64,000 bases of DNA from a bacterium (GTDB lineage Bacteria > Armatimonadota > Abditibacteriia > Abditibacteriales > Abditibacteriaceae). The position numbers and the translations under genes were made by a program. The stretch covers positions 1 through 64,000 of the forward strand of contig SDZD01000025.1 of the NCBI GenBank assembly GCA_004172935.1, in the 5' to 3' direction. Positions within the stretch are counted from its first letter, which is position 1. Each line of letters opens with the position of its first letter. Shown here piece by piece: positions 52,545 to 61,350 of the stretch. The notes under the pieces are model-generated. The model was given only the letters and a program-made list of their open reading frames with translations. It searched no databases and had not been told where the DNA came from.

Positions 52545-53519
52545 TTATCTGCGCGAAAAGAAGATGATCATGGCTCCAATACCGACAACGACACGCCAGA
52601 TAAAGAAGGGCGCCATGCCGCGCGTGGACAGGTAGCGAAGTAGGAACGAGATCGCCCAGAACCCCGAAACTGCCGCCGCTGTGACGCCTAAAATGGCTTC
52701 GAGTGGCCCGGCTCCCAGACTCCCAGCTTTGACCAGACCGCGCGCCTCGTAGACGACGGCTCCGATGGAAATCGGGAGCGACATCAGGAAAGAGAAACGA
52801 GCGGCGTCTTCGCGCTTGAGGCCCAGAAACAGGCCCGCCATAATGGTGGAGCCGGAACGCGAGAAACCGGGAATGAGCGCAAGAGCCTGTGAGGCGCCAA
52901 TGATGAGAGCGTCGCCGTTTTTGATGTTGGACATCGGGCGCTTTTTGGAGCCAACACGGTCGGCGACGAAGAGGAGCGCACCGCCGATGATGAGCCACAG
53001 GCCGTTATAGAAAGGCGAGTAGAGATATTTGGAGGTGTCTTCCCAATGGCGAATGGGCGAAAAGGCGGCAACAAGAACGGCGGGGACACAGGCGAGCAAC
53101 ACCATGTAGAGCAACCACTTTTGGCGAGGGTCGGTGAGAAGTCCCTTCCAATCGCGGAAGAAGTACCAGGCGAGAGCGACAATGGTTCCAACGGAGAGGA
53201 AGACATCGAAGGGCAACTGGCGCGAGTTCTGGCCGAGGAGGTAGTGGGTGATGTTGAGGTGGGCGGAGGACGAAACAGGGATAAATTCGGTGAGTCCCTG
53301 CACCAAGCCTAAGATGATCGCCTGCCACCATGTGACATCGGCTACTTTTTCGACAGGGGCCGTGGCGGCCTTAGTGGCTGTTTGTGCGAAGGCGAGAGGT
53401 GCAGCGGCAACAAGGGTTGCGGCGCCGACGGCCAAACGAGTTACGGACGAGGAAACGAGCGAGCAGGTGAAGCGGGCGACACGACGAGCGCCCTCCAGTA
53501 AACGAGACGGATTAAGCAT
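52545..53519 (-). CDS. uppP: UppP, undecaprenyl-diphosphatase, with an N-terminal extension
   Basis: A protein of 324 residues. It dephosphorylates undecaprenyl diphosphate to recycle the lipid carrier for peptidoglycan and surface glycans. Motifs: LGLVQGLTEFIPVSSSAHL (Glu-rich first motif) and the PGFSRSGSTI second motif with its Arg and Ser. Several hydrophobic helices follow. Unusual is an N-terminal extension of about 60 residues that contains a signal-peptide-like stretch (LAVGAATLVAAAPLAFAQ) before the first conserved helix. It lies in a minus-strand block with the AI-2E-family permease upstream and the TPR protein downstream. Confidence 0.95.
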   Translation of the reverse strand: MLNPSRLLEGARRVARFTCSLVSSSVTRLAVGAATLVAAAPLAFAQTATKAATAPVEKVADVTWWQAIILGLVQGLTEFIPVSSSAHLNITHYLLGQNSRQLPFDVFLSVGTIVALAWYFFRDWKGLLTDPRQKWLLYMVLLACVPAVLVAAFSPIRHWEDTSKYLYSPFYNGLWLIIGGALLFVADRVGSKKRPMSNIKNGDALIIGASQALALIPGFSRSGSTIMAGLFLGLKREDAARFSFLMSLPISIGAVVYEARGLVKAGSLGAGPLEAILGVTAAAVSGFWAISFLLRYLSTRGMAPFFIWRVVVGIGAMIIFFSRR

Positions 53520-53626
53520 CGAAAATAAGTGCGGCGAAAACAGCGGGCGCCGACACGGCGCGACTCACAAACGTTTTTGGCGCCCAAAGTTTGGCGGCTT
53601 AGAGTGAATCGCGCCGGAGAGTTATG

Positions 53627-54841
53627 TCAGGAAACCGAACCGAACTCTTCTTCGCGGGCAGCGACCAAATCGCGCAGGTCGTTCTGGGCGGTGGTGTTGC
53701 CGTTTTGAGCAGCCAGAAAGAGTTTCCTTTCCTGAGTATCGTGGTATTCGGTTAGCAAGACCTTAAGCATGGCCGCGATGGGAACGGCCAGCACAACCCC
53801 CATGGCACCGAAGAATTCCATGCCGATGAGAAGCGCCATGATAACAGTGACGGGGTGCAGGTCGACGTGGTGGCCGACGATTTTGGGGAGCAGCACTTTC
53901 GATTCGAGAAAGTGCATCAAAGTGAAAGCCGCCAGCAACAATCCAGTGGTCTGCATCGACTGGGTGTAGAACAAGCACGCCACCAACAGGGGAATGCCTC
54001 CCAACAGCGGGCCGATGACGGGGATGGCGCGTGTGATTCCGGCGATCATGCCCAACGTGAAGGCGTGGGGAACCTTCAAGATAAGGAGCATAATGGTGAC
54101 TAGCACCCAGGCGATGATGCACATCCACAACTGACCACGCACATAACCATCGAGGATGTGATCGAACTGGTGGCCCATGCGGCTGAGGCGGGGACGCCAA
54201 CTAATGGGGAACAGCAGACGGGCTTCGCGGCGTAGCGAGGCACCATCGCTGAGGAAGTAGAAGGCGAGAACGGGGATGAGCAGAAGCTCGACGACGAAAC
54301 CGAGATGCGCGGTTTGATGGCCCAGCCACGAGGTGATGTGGCGCATCAGGGGGCCAATTTGCCCAGTGATGAACTTGGTAGGGTCGTCTATGGCATCGGC
54401 AGGGATGAGGCCACGATAAGGAACGAGGGCGGTTTGCAGAGCGATTTGCCACTGTTCCATGAGCTGTGCCCGTGCCTGAGGGTTACGTGGCCAGAAGCGC
54501 GTCACCAATTCGCGAACATCGTTTTGAACGGGCTTGAAGCCGACAAGAAAGAAGATGTAGCAGACGGCAAAGAGGATGACAAAAGAGATAAGGGTGGCGA
54601 AGACACGCGCATGGGGGCCTTTGCCACAGCCTTTTTCGAGGGCACGCACTACGGGGCGCAGCACGTAGAACATGGAAAGCGCGAGTGTGAGAGCGACGAG
54701 AAGTTCGCCCGCCCGCGAGGAAATGTATTCGGCTTCCTGGGGGATGTGCCACACGAGCGACACAACGAGAGTTGCCAACGCGATAAAAACGAGCAGACGC
54801 TTCTCGTCCCATTCGTTTGAGGGTTTCAAAAAGGAAAACAT
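53627..54841 (-). CDS. AI-2E-family (PerM-like) membrane permease
   Basis: A protein of 404 residues from ATG 54841 (MFSFLKPSNEWDEKRLLVFI). Eight or so hydrophobic helices have the family layout: an N-terminal pair, a helical segment (TSWLGHQTAHLGFVVELLLI), then LDGYVRGQLWMCIIAWVLVT, IAGITRAIPVIGPLLGGIPL and LESKVLLPKIVGHHVDLHPV. The V-P-x-x-G-P/I and LEPK-like segments are diagnostic. Members are often annotated as autoinducer-2 exporters but mostly are uncharacterised permeases or Na+/H+ antiporters. It is immediately upstream of uppP by about 110 nt. Confidence 0.9.
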   Translation of the reverse strand: MFSFLKPSNEWDEKRLLVFIALATLVVSLVWHIPQEAEYISSRAGELLVALTLALSMFYVLRPVVRALEKGCGKGPHARVFATLISFVILFAVCYIFFLVGFKPVQNDVRELVTRFWPRNPQARAQLMEQWQIALQTALVPYRGLIPADAIDDPTKFITGQIGPLMRHITSWLGHQTAHLGFVVELLLIPVLAFYFLSDGASLRREARLLFPISWRPRLSRMGHQFDHILDGYVRGQLWMCIIAWVLVTIMLLILKVPHAFTLGMIAGITRAIPVIGPLLGGIPLLVACLFYTQSMQTTGLLLAAFTLMHFLESKVLLPKIVGHHVDLHPVTVIMALLIGMEFFGAMGVVLAVPIAAMLKVLLTEYHDTQERKLFLAAQNGNTTAQNDLRDLVAAREEEFGSVS

Positions 54842-55006
54842 AGCTGTGTTGGCGCCTTTCCTACTTCGCAATTTCAATTAGCGCGATTTGGAGAGAGGTG
54901 GAAGATAAAACACTTTCGTAGCAGATGGAGAGGGATTTTACGGGTTTTGACGAAAAGGTGAGAAGCGAGTGTGTGAAGTAAAGAGACGGAGTGTTTTTTG
55001 GCGTGG

Positions 55007-55040
55007 GCAGGGCGACGAAATGCTAACATCATCGCCCTGC
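55007..55040 (-). terminator. Hairpin downstream of wecB
   Basis: GCAGGGCGA (55007-55015) pairs with TCGCCCTGC (55032-55040), with a 16-nt loop. On the minus strand it begins 12 nt after the wecB stop; a short T run is absent but a CACGCC-A6 stretch follows, so it may be a weak terminator. Confidence 0.5.
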
Positions 55041-55051
55041 TTTGGCGCGGA

Positions 55052-56194
55052 CTACTGCTGGTAGTCGAAATCGTCGGGGCGCTCGGCGCGTCCCGCCCAG
55101 TGCAGAATGGCCTGTGCGATACGGTCGCCCGCTTTGCCATCACCGTAAGGATTGGCGGCGTGGCTCATACGCTCATAGGCGGCTTCATCGCCCAACAGTT
55201 CCGAGGCGGCGTTGACAATATCGACGCGGTCGGTGCCAATGAGGGTCGAGGTTCCGGCATCGACGCCTTCTGGGCGCTCGGTGGTGCGGCGCAAGACCAA
55301 CACAGGAATGCCGAGAGCGGGGGCCTCTTCCTGAACGCCACCGGAGTCGGTGAGGATGAGATGGGCCTGTTCCATGAGGGCAACAAACTCCAAGTAATCG
55401 GGCGGCTCGATGAGCTGGACGCGCGGGTTGGAGCCGAGAATACGCTGGAGCGGTTCGCGCACGACGGGGTTCTTGTGCATGGGTAGCACCAAGTTTGTGT
55501 CGGGGAAACGTTCGAGGATTTCGCTGAAGGCGAGGGCGATCTGTTCGAGTGGCTCGCCCCAGTTTTCGCGGCGATGGGTAGTCGCGAGAATCATGCGTCC
55601 TTCAGCGGCGACTTCGGCGCCCTTACGGCGCTTGGTGACTTGCAGGAGGGCGTCGATGACGGTGTTGCCCGTGAGATAAATAGCTTCGGGCTTGACACCT
55701 TCGCGGAGCAGGTTCTGACGCGATTGCTCGGTGGGCGCGAAGTGCAAATCGGAGATTTGCGTGGTGAGGCGCCGGTTGAGTTCTTCGGGGAACGGGTCGA
55801 ATTTGTTGTCGGTGCGCAGGCCAGCTTCGACGTGGCCGAAAGCTACCTTCTGGTAGGCTGCCGCGAGCGAGGCGGCGAGAACCGTGGTGGTATCGCCTTG
55901 AGCGAGAACGATGTCGGGTTGCTGAGCCTCGATGATGGGCTGCAGGCCTCCGAGAGCGCGCGTCGTGATCTGGGTGAGCGTCTGGCCCTGCGACATGATG
56001 CTGAGGTCATGGTCGTAGGTTTCGATACCGAATGACTTCATGACGGCATCGAGCATTTCACGATGCTGTCCGGTGGTACACAGGAATACATCAAATTCAT
56101 CGGGGCGCGCGCGAAGCAGATTAACGAGCGGCGCCATTTTGACACCTTCGGGCCGCGTGCCGACGACGACGAAGACCTTCAATGGGACGGGCAT
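55052..56194 (-). CDS. wecB: WecB, UDP-N-acetylglucosamine 2-epimerase
   Basis: A 380-residue non-hydrolysing epimerase making UDP-N-acetylmannosamine for surface polysaccharides or wall teichoic-type polymers. Motifs: VGTRPEGVKMAPLVNLLRAR, LAQGDTTTVLAASLAAAYQK, FGHVEAGLRTDNKFDPFPEE, ATTHRRENWGEPLEQIALAF and the UDP-binding SGGVQEEAPALGIPVLVLR. Length is normal. No wecC, wecG or tagA homologue is in the window. It is monocistronic on the minus strand. Confidence 0.96.
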   Translation of the reverse strand: MPVPLKVFVVVGTRPEGVKMAPLVNLLRARPDEFDVFLCTTGQHREMLDAVMKSFGIETYDHDLSIMSQGQTLTQITTRALGGLQPIIEAQQPDIVLAQGDTTTVLAASLAAAYQKVAFGHVEAGLRTDNKFDPFPEELNRRLTTQISDLHFAPTEQSRQNLLREGVKPEAIYLTGNTVIDALLQVTKRRKGAEVAAEGRMILATTHRRENWGEPLEQIALAFSEILERFPDTNLVLPMHKNPVVREPLQRILGSNPRVQLIEPPDYLEFVALMEQAHLILTDSGGVQEEAPALGIPVLVLRRTTERPEGVDAGTSTLIGTDRVDIVNAASELLGDEAAYERMSHAANPYGDGKAGDRIAQAILHWAGRAERPDDFDYQQ

Positions 56195-56282
56195 AGCTTC
56201 AAGTTTAAGAAGGCGTATGAGAGGGTGCCTAAGAATCTATACCCAATATGTAGTTTCAGCGGGGGAGACAAGTGAACCGAGA

Positions 56283-56311
56283 TTAGTCCCCCCCATTAAA
56301 ATGGGGGGGCT
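56283..56311. repeat. GC-rich hairpin overlapping the end of the DUF4291 gene
   Basis: TAGTCCCCCCATT and AATGGGGGGGCTA form a strong inverted repeat at 56283-56311, abutting the stop of the gene ending at 56310. On the minus strand it is followed by ATCTCGG with no T run. It may act as an mRNA 3' stabiliser or be a short dispersed repeat. Confidence 0.55.
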
Positions 56312-56978
56312 ACAAGTCGCTGCGCGACAACTGTTCCTCTTCGCGAACATGCTCAGTCACACCTAAACGGCGTTGCGCTTCGGGGTTGCGGATTTCATAG
56401 ACCTGTTCGCTGGGCGTCATTAGAGGTGTCCAGTCGTCGGTTTGGACGATTTTGTGTTGCTGTTGGACGAAATCGGTGATGTCGTCGATGGAGATGGGAG
56501 TGGTGGCGAAGCGGCGTAGGATGGAACCGCGCAGGCCGAGTTGGACGGCGCGGCGGGCCAGTGCGCCGCCTCGTGGCGAGTGGTCGGGGTCCCACTGCAA
56601 GCGGACTTCGCTTTGGGATACGTCGGCTTTCCACTGTTTTTCGGACTCATAGAGTTCGGGAACATAGGAAGATGGAACTGCTTGAGAGAGGATTTCTTCC
56701 CAAAGGTCGAGGGAGATGCGGATGGCTAGAACGCAAGTTTGATTGGGTTTGGTAGCCCAGCCGGAACGGTACATCATCCAAAGGAAGTTGGGTTTTATCC
56801 AACTCATGCGGTCGAAGGAAAAGTCGACGCGGAAATAGCCGTTTTGAGCGGCGAAGTGGCCGGCTCCCTCGTTATAGGCTTGGTAGACAACAACGGATTG
56901 CTCGTTGAATTGGGCCAGAATGTGGCGTCCTTTCACGGGCCATCGGGCGGTTTGTTCGAGGTAGGGAGATAGATTCAT
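56310..56978 (-). CDS. DUF4291-family protein
   Basis: A protein of 222 residues from ATG 56978 (MNLSPYLEQTARWPVKGRHI); an upstream ATG at 57008 is also open. Core DUF4291 features: HILAQFNEQSVVVYQAYNEG, FSFDRMSWIKPNFLWMMYRS, GWATKPNQTCVLAIRISLDL and VRLQWDPDHSPRGGALARRA with VQLGLRGSILRRF. The conserved Tyr, Arg, Trp and Lys suggest an enzyme, but no activity is established. It is widely scattered in bacteria and fungi. It has its own promoter region (56979-57392) with unusual AT-rich repeats. Confidence 0.88.
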   Translation of the reverse strand: MNLSPYLEQTARWPVKGRHILAQFNEQSVVVYQAYNEGAGHFAAQNGYFRVDFSFDRMSWIKPNFLWMMYRSGWATKPNQTCVLAIRISLDLWEEILSQAVPSSYVPELYESEKQWKADVSQSEVRLQWDPDHSPRGGALARRAVQLGLRGSILRRFATTPISIDDITDFVQQQHKIVQTDDWTPLMTPSEQVYEIRNPEAQRRLGVTEHVREEEQLSRSDL

Positions 56979-57392
56979 AGGGGGAATTGAATAAGGGCTG
57001 AAAATCAATCTTTTTCAGGTTTTTTTCAATTATTTTGTGGTCTTAATCAATATTTTTGGCACCAAAAGATTGATTAGAAGGGGAACGTTTTTGGATTTGA
57101 GCGTGAAATAGGGGAAAAGATTGATTAATCAATTTTTATTCAATCTTTGTTCAATTCACCACAGAGACACGGAGGCACAGAGGGGTTCCAAAAGAGGCGA
57201 GAAGTAATGAAGGAGAAGTCATGATTTTGACCTGATGGGATGGGAGGGGGATTCAATTGCCTTATGAATCCGCGTTACTTAGGATAAGTGAAACCGATGT
57301 AACATTGTAAGTTACAAAACAGAATTTTTTCGTTACTTTGCTATGGGGATTGGAGAGATGAAGTATCTAGAGAGAGAGGAGTTGCGCAAAAG
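56979..57392. promoter_or_regulatory. AT-rich intergenic region with repeated AAAGATTG motifs
   Basis: About 410 nt upstream of the DUF4291 gene, much more AT-rich than the rest of the window. AAAGATTGATT occurs at 57003-57013 (inverted), 57065-57075 and 57116-57126, and the motif half CAATCTTTG lies near 57141. A perfect palindrome TTGATTAATCAA is at 57121-57132. These repeats look like regulator binding sites. A CACCACAGAGACACGGAGG stretch at 57157-57175 resembles a dispersed CACAGAGACACAGAG repeat found in many genomes. No coding frame is convincing. Confidence 0.5.
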
Positions 57393-58130
57393 TTAGAACG
57401 AGCGGCCTGATTGCACTATTTGGCGCCAGCGTTCGGCTAACATAGGCGCATACAGATGGGGAGCGAGGCCATAGCAACCGAGGGAGTAGGCGTCGTTGAC
57501 TTCGACGAGGATGGTTTCGCCGGATTGGGTGAGTGCCCAGTCCATTGAGCAGGCGATGGGACGGTTCTGCCATTGACTCAGGGCAGAATCGAGACGAGCG
57601 AAGTCGAGGTGGCAGCGAAAATCGCCGAAATAATGGCGCAAACCAACCAATTCGCCGCGCAGGACGAAGGCGCGAAACTCGCCGCGTAGTTCGAGGGCAT
57701 CAGACCACCAAACAGTGGTTTCGTCGGGGATATGGGCGGTTTGTATCAGATCGCGAAAGCGGGCGACTACGTGGCCGTTGAAGAGTTTGGCGTCGGCAGT
57801 GCGCGGTTTTATGAAAACGGGCGGCCCTTCCTGTGCGATACGGACGCGGATTTCGTGGAGAGGGCATTCGCCAAATTGGCGCCCGGCGAAGGCTTCCAGA
57901 CCATTGGGAATGGCGGGGAGAGCATCGACTTCGACACCCAGTTTTCGGAGAGCACGCCACGTTGGGGGAATGCCCGCGATGAGCGGGGTATCGGCATCAA
58001 GGGGCAAATCTTCGGCTTCTTCGGGAGAACAAAAATGGGTTTCGTAACCCATAGCCTCAAGCCCCTGCCATGCGGTGAAGATATTGATGTTGCGGAACTG
58101 GCCGTTAACTTGTTCGATCCACGCTTGCAT
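57393..58130 (-). CDS. R2K-clade ATP-grasp protein (DUF4343-like)
   Basis: A protein of 245 residues. The start is ATG 58130, which has a perfect AAAGGAGG site; the frame is open further upstream but that part is the shadow of the flippase gene. Features of the R2K ATP-grasp group: FIKPRTADAKLFNGHVVARF (Lys residues), LRGEFRAFVLRGELVGLRHY (conserved Arg) and the metal site ILVEVNDAYSLGCYGL. R2K enzymes are ATP-dependent ligases of unknown substrate, seen in phages and bacterial conflict loci. Here it overlaps a flippase-like gene by 26 nt, so it is co-expressed with envelope genes. Confidence 0.82.
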   Translation of the reverse strand: MQAWIEQVNGQFRNINIFTAWQGLEAMGYETHFCSPEEAEDLPLDADTPLIAGIPPTWRALRKLGVEVDALPAIPNGLEAFAGRQFGECPLHEIRVRIAQEGPPVFIKPRTADAKLFNGHVVARFRDLIQTAHIPDETTVWWSDALELRGEFRAFVLRGELVGLRHYFGDFRCHLDFARLDSALSQWQNRPIACSMDWALTQSGETILVEVNDAYSLGCYGLAPHLYAPMLAERWRQIVQSGRSF

Positions 58131-59037
58131 CGTGTCCTCCTTTGAGAAAGAAGAGGCCGGGGAGACTAGCGCCCCAGACGGTGGCTTGCCAAAGCAGCGA
58201 CCATGCGACGGCTTCGCCGCGCTCGACGCCGAAACGACCAAGCAGGGCGACGGCAGCGACTTCACGGGTGCCCAAACCACCAATACCGAGGGGGAGCAAA
58301 CCCGACAGCGACAAGAGTGGGCCAATCCAACCCATTTCGAGGGGACTGACAGGGAGGCCCAGAGCGCGGGCCAAGCCGAAGTTGAGGGCGACCTGCGAGA
58401 CCTGAAATATGAGGCTGAGCAGCAGGGCAATCGCGAGGTCGGTGCGGTGTTTGGCGTAAGCGGTGATGGCTTCGCCAACTCGTTTGACCTTGGGGTGTTT
58501 GACGCGGGGCAGCAGGAATAGAGCGCCCGTTACGACACAGAGCAGAACCAGAGAAATAGCGACTAAGGGCCACTGTCCGCGCGCCGCGCCGCTGCTTAAC
58601 AGACCCACAAAAGCGAGGAGAATGAGGGCGGCGAAGCCGGTGAGGCGGTCGATAAGAACGGAGGCGAAGGCATCGGAGGTGCCGATTTGGGAATCGCGCG
58701 CCAGTTGGGAGACGCGCAGGGCATCGCCGCCGATGTTGGTGGGGAGCCAGAGGTTGGCGAACATGCCCGACAGGTAGATAGAGCAGCAACGCCAGAGGGA
58801 AAAATTGAAGCCGCGAGCGCGCAGCAGCAGTTGCCACTTCCAGGCGCAGAGCGCCTGACCGAGCAGATAGAAGGCGACGGCAGCCCCGAACACCCAGAAC
58901 GGAGTGTTGGAAAGGGTTTGCAACAAACGCTCGACGGTGCCACGTTGCAACAGCAACAGGGCCACGACGAATACGCCCGAAAGCAGACGGAGCGACCACT
59001 TAAGCACTGCTTTGTTTGAGGACTTAGAGGGGGTCAT
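58105..59037 (-). CDS. Flippase-like LPG_synthase_TM-family membrane protein
   Basis: A protein of 310 residues with about eight hydrophobic helices. The family (UPF0104 / lysylphosphatidylglycerol synthetase TM region) motifs are visible: YLLGQALCAWKWQLLLRARG, NLWLPTNIGGDALRVSQLAR, RLTGFAALILLAFVGLL and LSLSGLLPLGIGGLGTREVA. Related proteins act as lipid or lipid-sugar flippases or aminoacyl-lipid enzymes; this one lacks a soluble catalytic domain. It overlaps the GT39 gene by 4 nt upstream and the ATP-grasp gene by 26 nt downstream. Confidence 0.88.
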   Translation of the reverse strand: MTPSKSSNKAVLKWSLRLLSGVFVVALLLLQRGTVERLLQTLSNTPFWVFGAAVAFYLLGQALCAWKWQLLLRARGFNFSLWRCCSIYLSGMFANLWLPTNIGGDALRVSQLARDSQIGTSDAFASVLIDRLTGFAALILLAFVGLLSSGAARGQWPLVAISLVLLCVVTGALFLLPRVKHPKVKRVGEAITAYAKHRTDLAIALLLSLIFQVSQVALNFGLARALGLPVSPLEMGWIGPLLSLSGLLPLGIGGLGTREVAAVALLGRFGVERGEAVAWSLLWQATVWGASLPGLFFLKGGHDASVDRTS

Positions 59038-60866
59038 TGATTGGAGCCGGGGAGGTCTTCTGAGCCGGGGACATAGTCGGCGGATGGGACGCGCACTCGT
59101 TTAGTGGGAGCGACGAGATCGAGCGAGAAATTGGCGGGTTTAACGCGGGTAGCGTACAGGAAGAAATCGTTATTGCGGCCCCACAGGTGAAGACGGGCGG
59201 CGGGGCCGGGTTCGAGCGGGCCTTTGATGATGAGGATAGCGCCTGTCTTTTGTTCGGGCAGGTCGAGCCAATCGACCAGTTTTTCGGCACTGGTGAGAAC
59301 CGGAAAATTAGGACTGACTTTGAGTTCGCGCGGGTCGAGGCCGGAGGTGTTTTTGAAGTTGGCGTAGACGACGGGGCGCCCGGTTTGAACGACGGCGGAA
59401 GGCAGGAAAGAACGGAAGGTGACGAGCTTTTCGTTGGGTTTGAGTTCGGGATTCGCTGCAGCGACGAGGGCAGAACCATCTTCATAAGTGACAATTTGAC
59501 CTGCCAATTGAAGCATGACGACCACCAATAATCCCGAACTGCCCGCGCTGATAACAGCGAAGGTGCGCGTATCGGGGCGGCGCAGACAGATGAGCCAACC
59601 CGCGCTTTGCAGGGCCAAAGTGGCACTGAGAATCCAGACCCAACGCACGCCTTCTTCGCGCGGCCATATGCGGTCGTCGAGCAACACACCGGGGGCCATT
59701 TCCCATTGTTTCGCGACTAAATCTTTTTGGAAAATGGTGGTGCGTTTGGGGATAGCGGTGATGAGACAGACCACCACAAGATTCAAAAGAAGGGCGATGG
59801 AGACAGCCGCAACACGGAGGCGGGGCGAGAGTTTGGGCCAATCGGCCAGAGCGGCGCCCATAAGCAGGGCCAAAGGTGCGAAGCCGGGTAGCACGTAGGA
59901 AACGAGCTTTGTTTTGGAAAGCGAGAAAAATACGATGATGCCGAGCGACCAAATCCATAGGAAGAGGCGCGCGCGGCGCGCGCGACCATCGGTGTTGGGA
60001 TGGAAGAACGCGGTGAGGATAAACGCCGTCCAGGGCAACAAGCCCACCAATACAACGGGGAGATAGTAGAGGGGCGATGTTTTATCGTGGAAATTCTCGC
60101 CGCCGCTAAAACGTTTGAGGTTTTCGGCGAAGATGAAGTCGTGCAGGAATTCGGGTCGCTGTAGGTTGACCAACAAAAACCAGGGTGCCCCGATGAGAAG
60201 AGCGATGGCCAAGGCGATTGAGACGCGGGTGAATCGCTCGGAACTGACGCGCACACGCGCAAGCAAGGCGTAGAAAGCCAGGCCCACCAGTGGCAGAGCG
60301 ACGCCGACGGGGCCTTTAGAAAGCAGCGCGAGGCCCATTCCGACCGCGAGCGCTGCGGTGGCGATGGTGCGCCCGCGTTTGGAGCAGGCTTCGACCACCC
60401 AAAAGGCACCGAACGAGGCGAGGGCTATGGAAGCGGCCAACAGCATGTCGGTGTTGGCGACACGCCCCATCGCGGCGGGGAAAACAGCGGTGGCCCAGAT
60501 GAGGGCGCTCATGGCTCCAGCTCGGCGACCCCAGACGCGCGAGGCCCAAACCCACAAGATGACCAGAATGAGAAGCGAGGCAAAGGCCGAGGGCAAGCGT
60601 CCGACACCCGACGAGGCCCCAAAAAGTTTGAAGGCCGAGGCCGTCGCCCAATAGACAAGAGGAGGCTTATTGAGGCGGGCGATGCCGTTGAGATGGGGAA
60701 CTAGCCAGTCGGTGGGGCCGCCGTTTAACCCGAACGCCATTTCATAGGAAGCCGAGGCGTAGCGGCCCTCGTCGGGGTTGAGAAATGGCGCGTAGGCCAG
60801 ATTCCAAAACAAGAGTAGCGCTGCCACAACCGCTAACCACGAGGAGCGCGTCATCTTAATCGTCAT
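59034..60866 (-). CDS. GT39-family membrane glycosyltransferase (ArnT/PMT-like)
   Basis: From ATG 60866 the protein has 610 residues; a GTG at 60893 adds nine. The first periplasmic loop has the catalytic acidic motif NPDEGRYASASYEMAFG, with DWLVPHLNG and LNKPPLVYWATASAFKLFGA as in ArnT-type enzymes. The multi-helix core (LLSKGPVGVALPLVGLAFYA and others) is followed by a C-terminal soluble domain. It uses an isoprenoid-linked sugar to modify a lipid or protein acceptor. The stop overlaps the flippase-like start by 4 nt. Export machinery for the donor may be that neighbour. Confidence 0.9.
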   Translation of the reverse strand: MTIKMTRSSWLAVVAALLLFWNLAYAPFLNPDEGRYASASYEMAFGLNGGPTDWLVPHLNGIARLNKPPLVYWATASAFKLFGASSGVGRLPSAFASLLILVILWVWASRVWGRRAGAMSALIWATAVFPAAMGRVANTDMLLAASIALASFGAFWVVEACSKRGRTIATAALAVGMGLALLSKGPVGVALPLVGLAFYALLARVRVSSERFTRVSIALAIALLIGAPWFLLVNLQRPEFLHDFIFAENLKRFSGGENFHDKTSPLYYLPVVLVGLLPWTAFILTAFFHPNTDGRARRARLFLWIWSLGIIVFFSLSKTKLVSYVLPGFAPLALLMGAALADWPKLSPRLRVAAVSIALLLNLVVVCLITAIPKRTTIFQKDLVAKQWEMAPGVLLDDRIWPREEGVRWVWILSATLALQSAGWLICLRRPDTRTFAVISAGSSGLLVVVMLQLAGQIVTYEDGSALVAAANPELKPNEKLVTFRSFLPSAVVQTGRPVVYANFKNTSGLDPRELKVSPNFPVLTSAEKLVDWLDLPEQKTGAILIIKGPLEPGPAARLHLWGRNNDFFLYATRVKPANFSLDLVAPTKRVRVPSADYVPGSEDLPGSNQ

Positions 60867-60984
60867 AAAAAGTGGCGCGAGTATGAAAGGCACAGGCTCG
60901 CTTTACCTGAGAGTCGAAAGACAAGGATGGTGAATCAACGTCTCAAGGCGAAGCGATGTGTCTTACCTTGCATCTAATACCGCT

Positions 60985-61350
60985 ATGAAATTATTGCTTC
61001 CTCTGCTCACTCTTGTCGCTATTTCTGGTGCAGCCGTCGCTCAAGACACTCCGGCTCCCCAAGCGCCCGTAGCGCCTGTTATTCCCAGCACACCGATTTT
61101 CAAGGATGTGCCGCCTACCCACTGGGCGTTTGCCGCAGTGCAACGACTGGCGGCTGCGGGCATTATCGAGGGCTATCCTTCGACTGCCGCGCCTACCACT
61201 CAGGTATTAGCCAAGGTTGTTCCGGCGGCCCCCACAGCGGCCAAGGTTCCGGCTGCCAAAGTAGGCCCGGCTCAAGCGGTGAAGGTGGCGCCTAAGAGTG
61301 CAGCCAAAGTAGCGCCTAAAGCTGTTAGTAAGAGTAAGAAGGGGATTTAA
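60985..61350 (+). CDS. Small exported protein with one SLH domain and a Lys/Ala/Pro tail
   Basis: A protein of 121 residues from ATG 60985 (MKLLLPLLTLVAISGAAVAQ, signal peptide). FKDVPPTHWAFAAVQRLAAA followed by GIIEGYP is a complete S-layer homology motif. The C-terminal 60 residues are a basic repeat of KVxPKSAAKVAPKA units. SLH domains bind pyruvylated secondary cell-wall polymer or peptidoglycan; single-SLH proteins tether the outer membrane in several diderm Terrabacteria. The basic tail could bind acidic glycan or lipopolysaccharide-like lipid. Monocistronic. Confidence 0.85.
   Translation: MKLLLPLLTLVAISGAAVAQDTPAPQAPVAPVIPSTPIFKDVPPTHWAFAAVQRLAAAGIIEGYPSTAAPTTQVLAKVVPAAPTAAKVPAAKVGPAQAVKVAPKSAAKVAPKAVSKSKKGI

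Noticed and set aside
58131-58478. N-terminal extension of the ATP-grasp gene
   Set aside because: It is a shadow of the flippase gene, and a perfect ribosome site marks the internal ATG at 58130.
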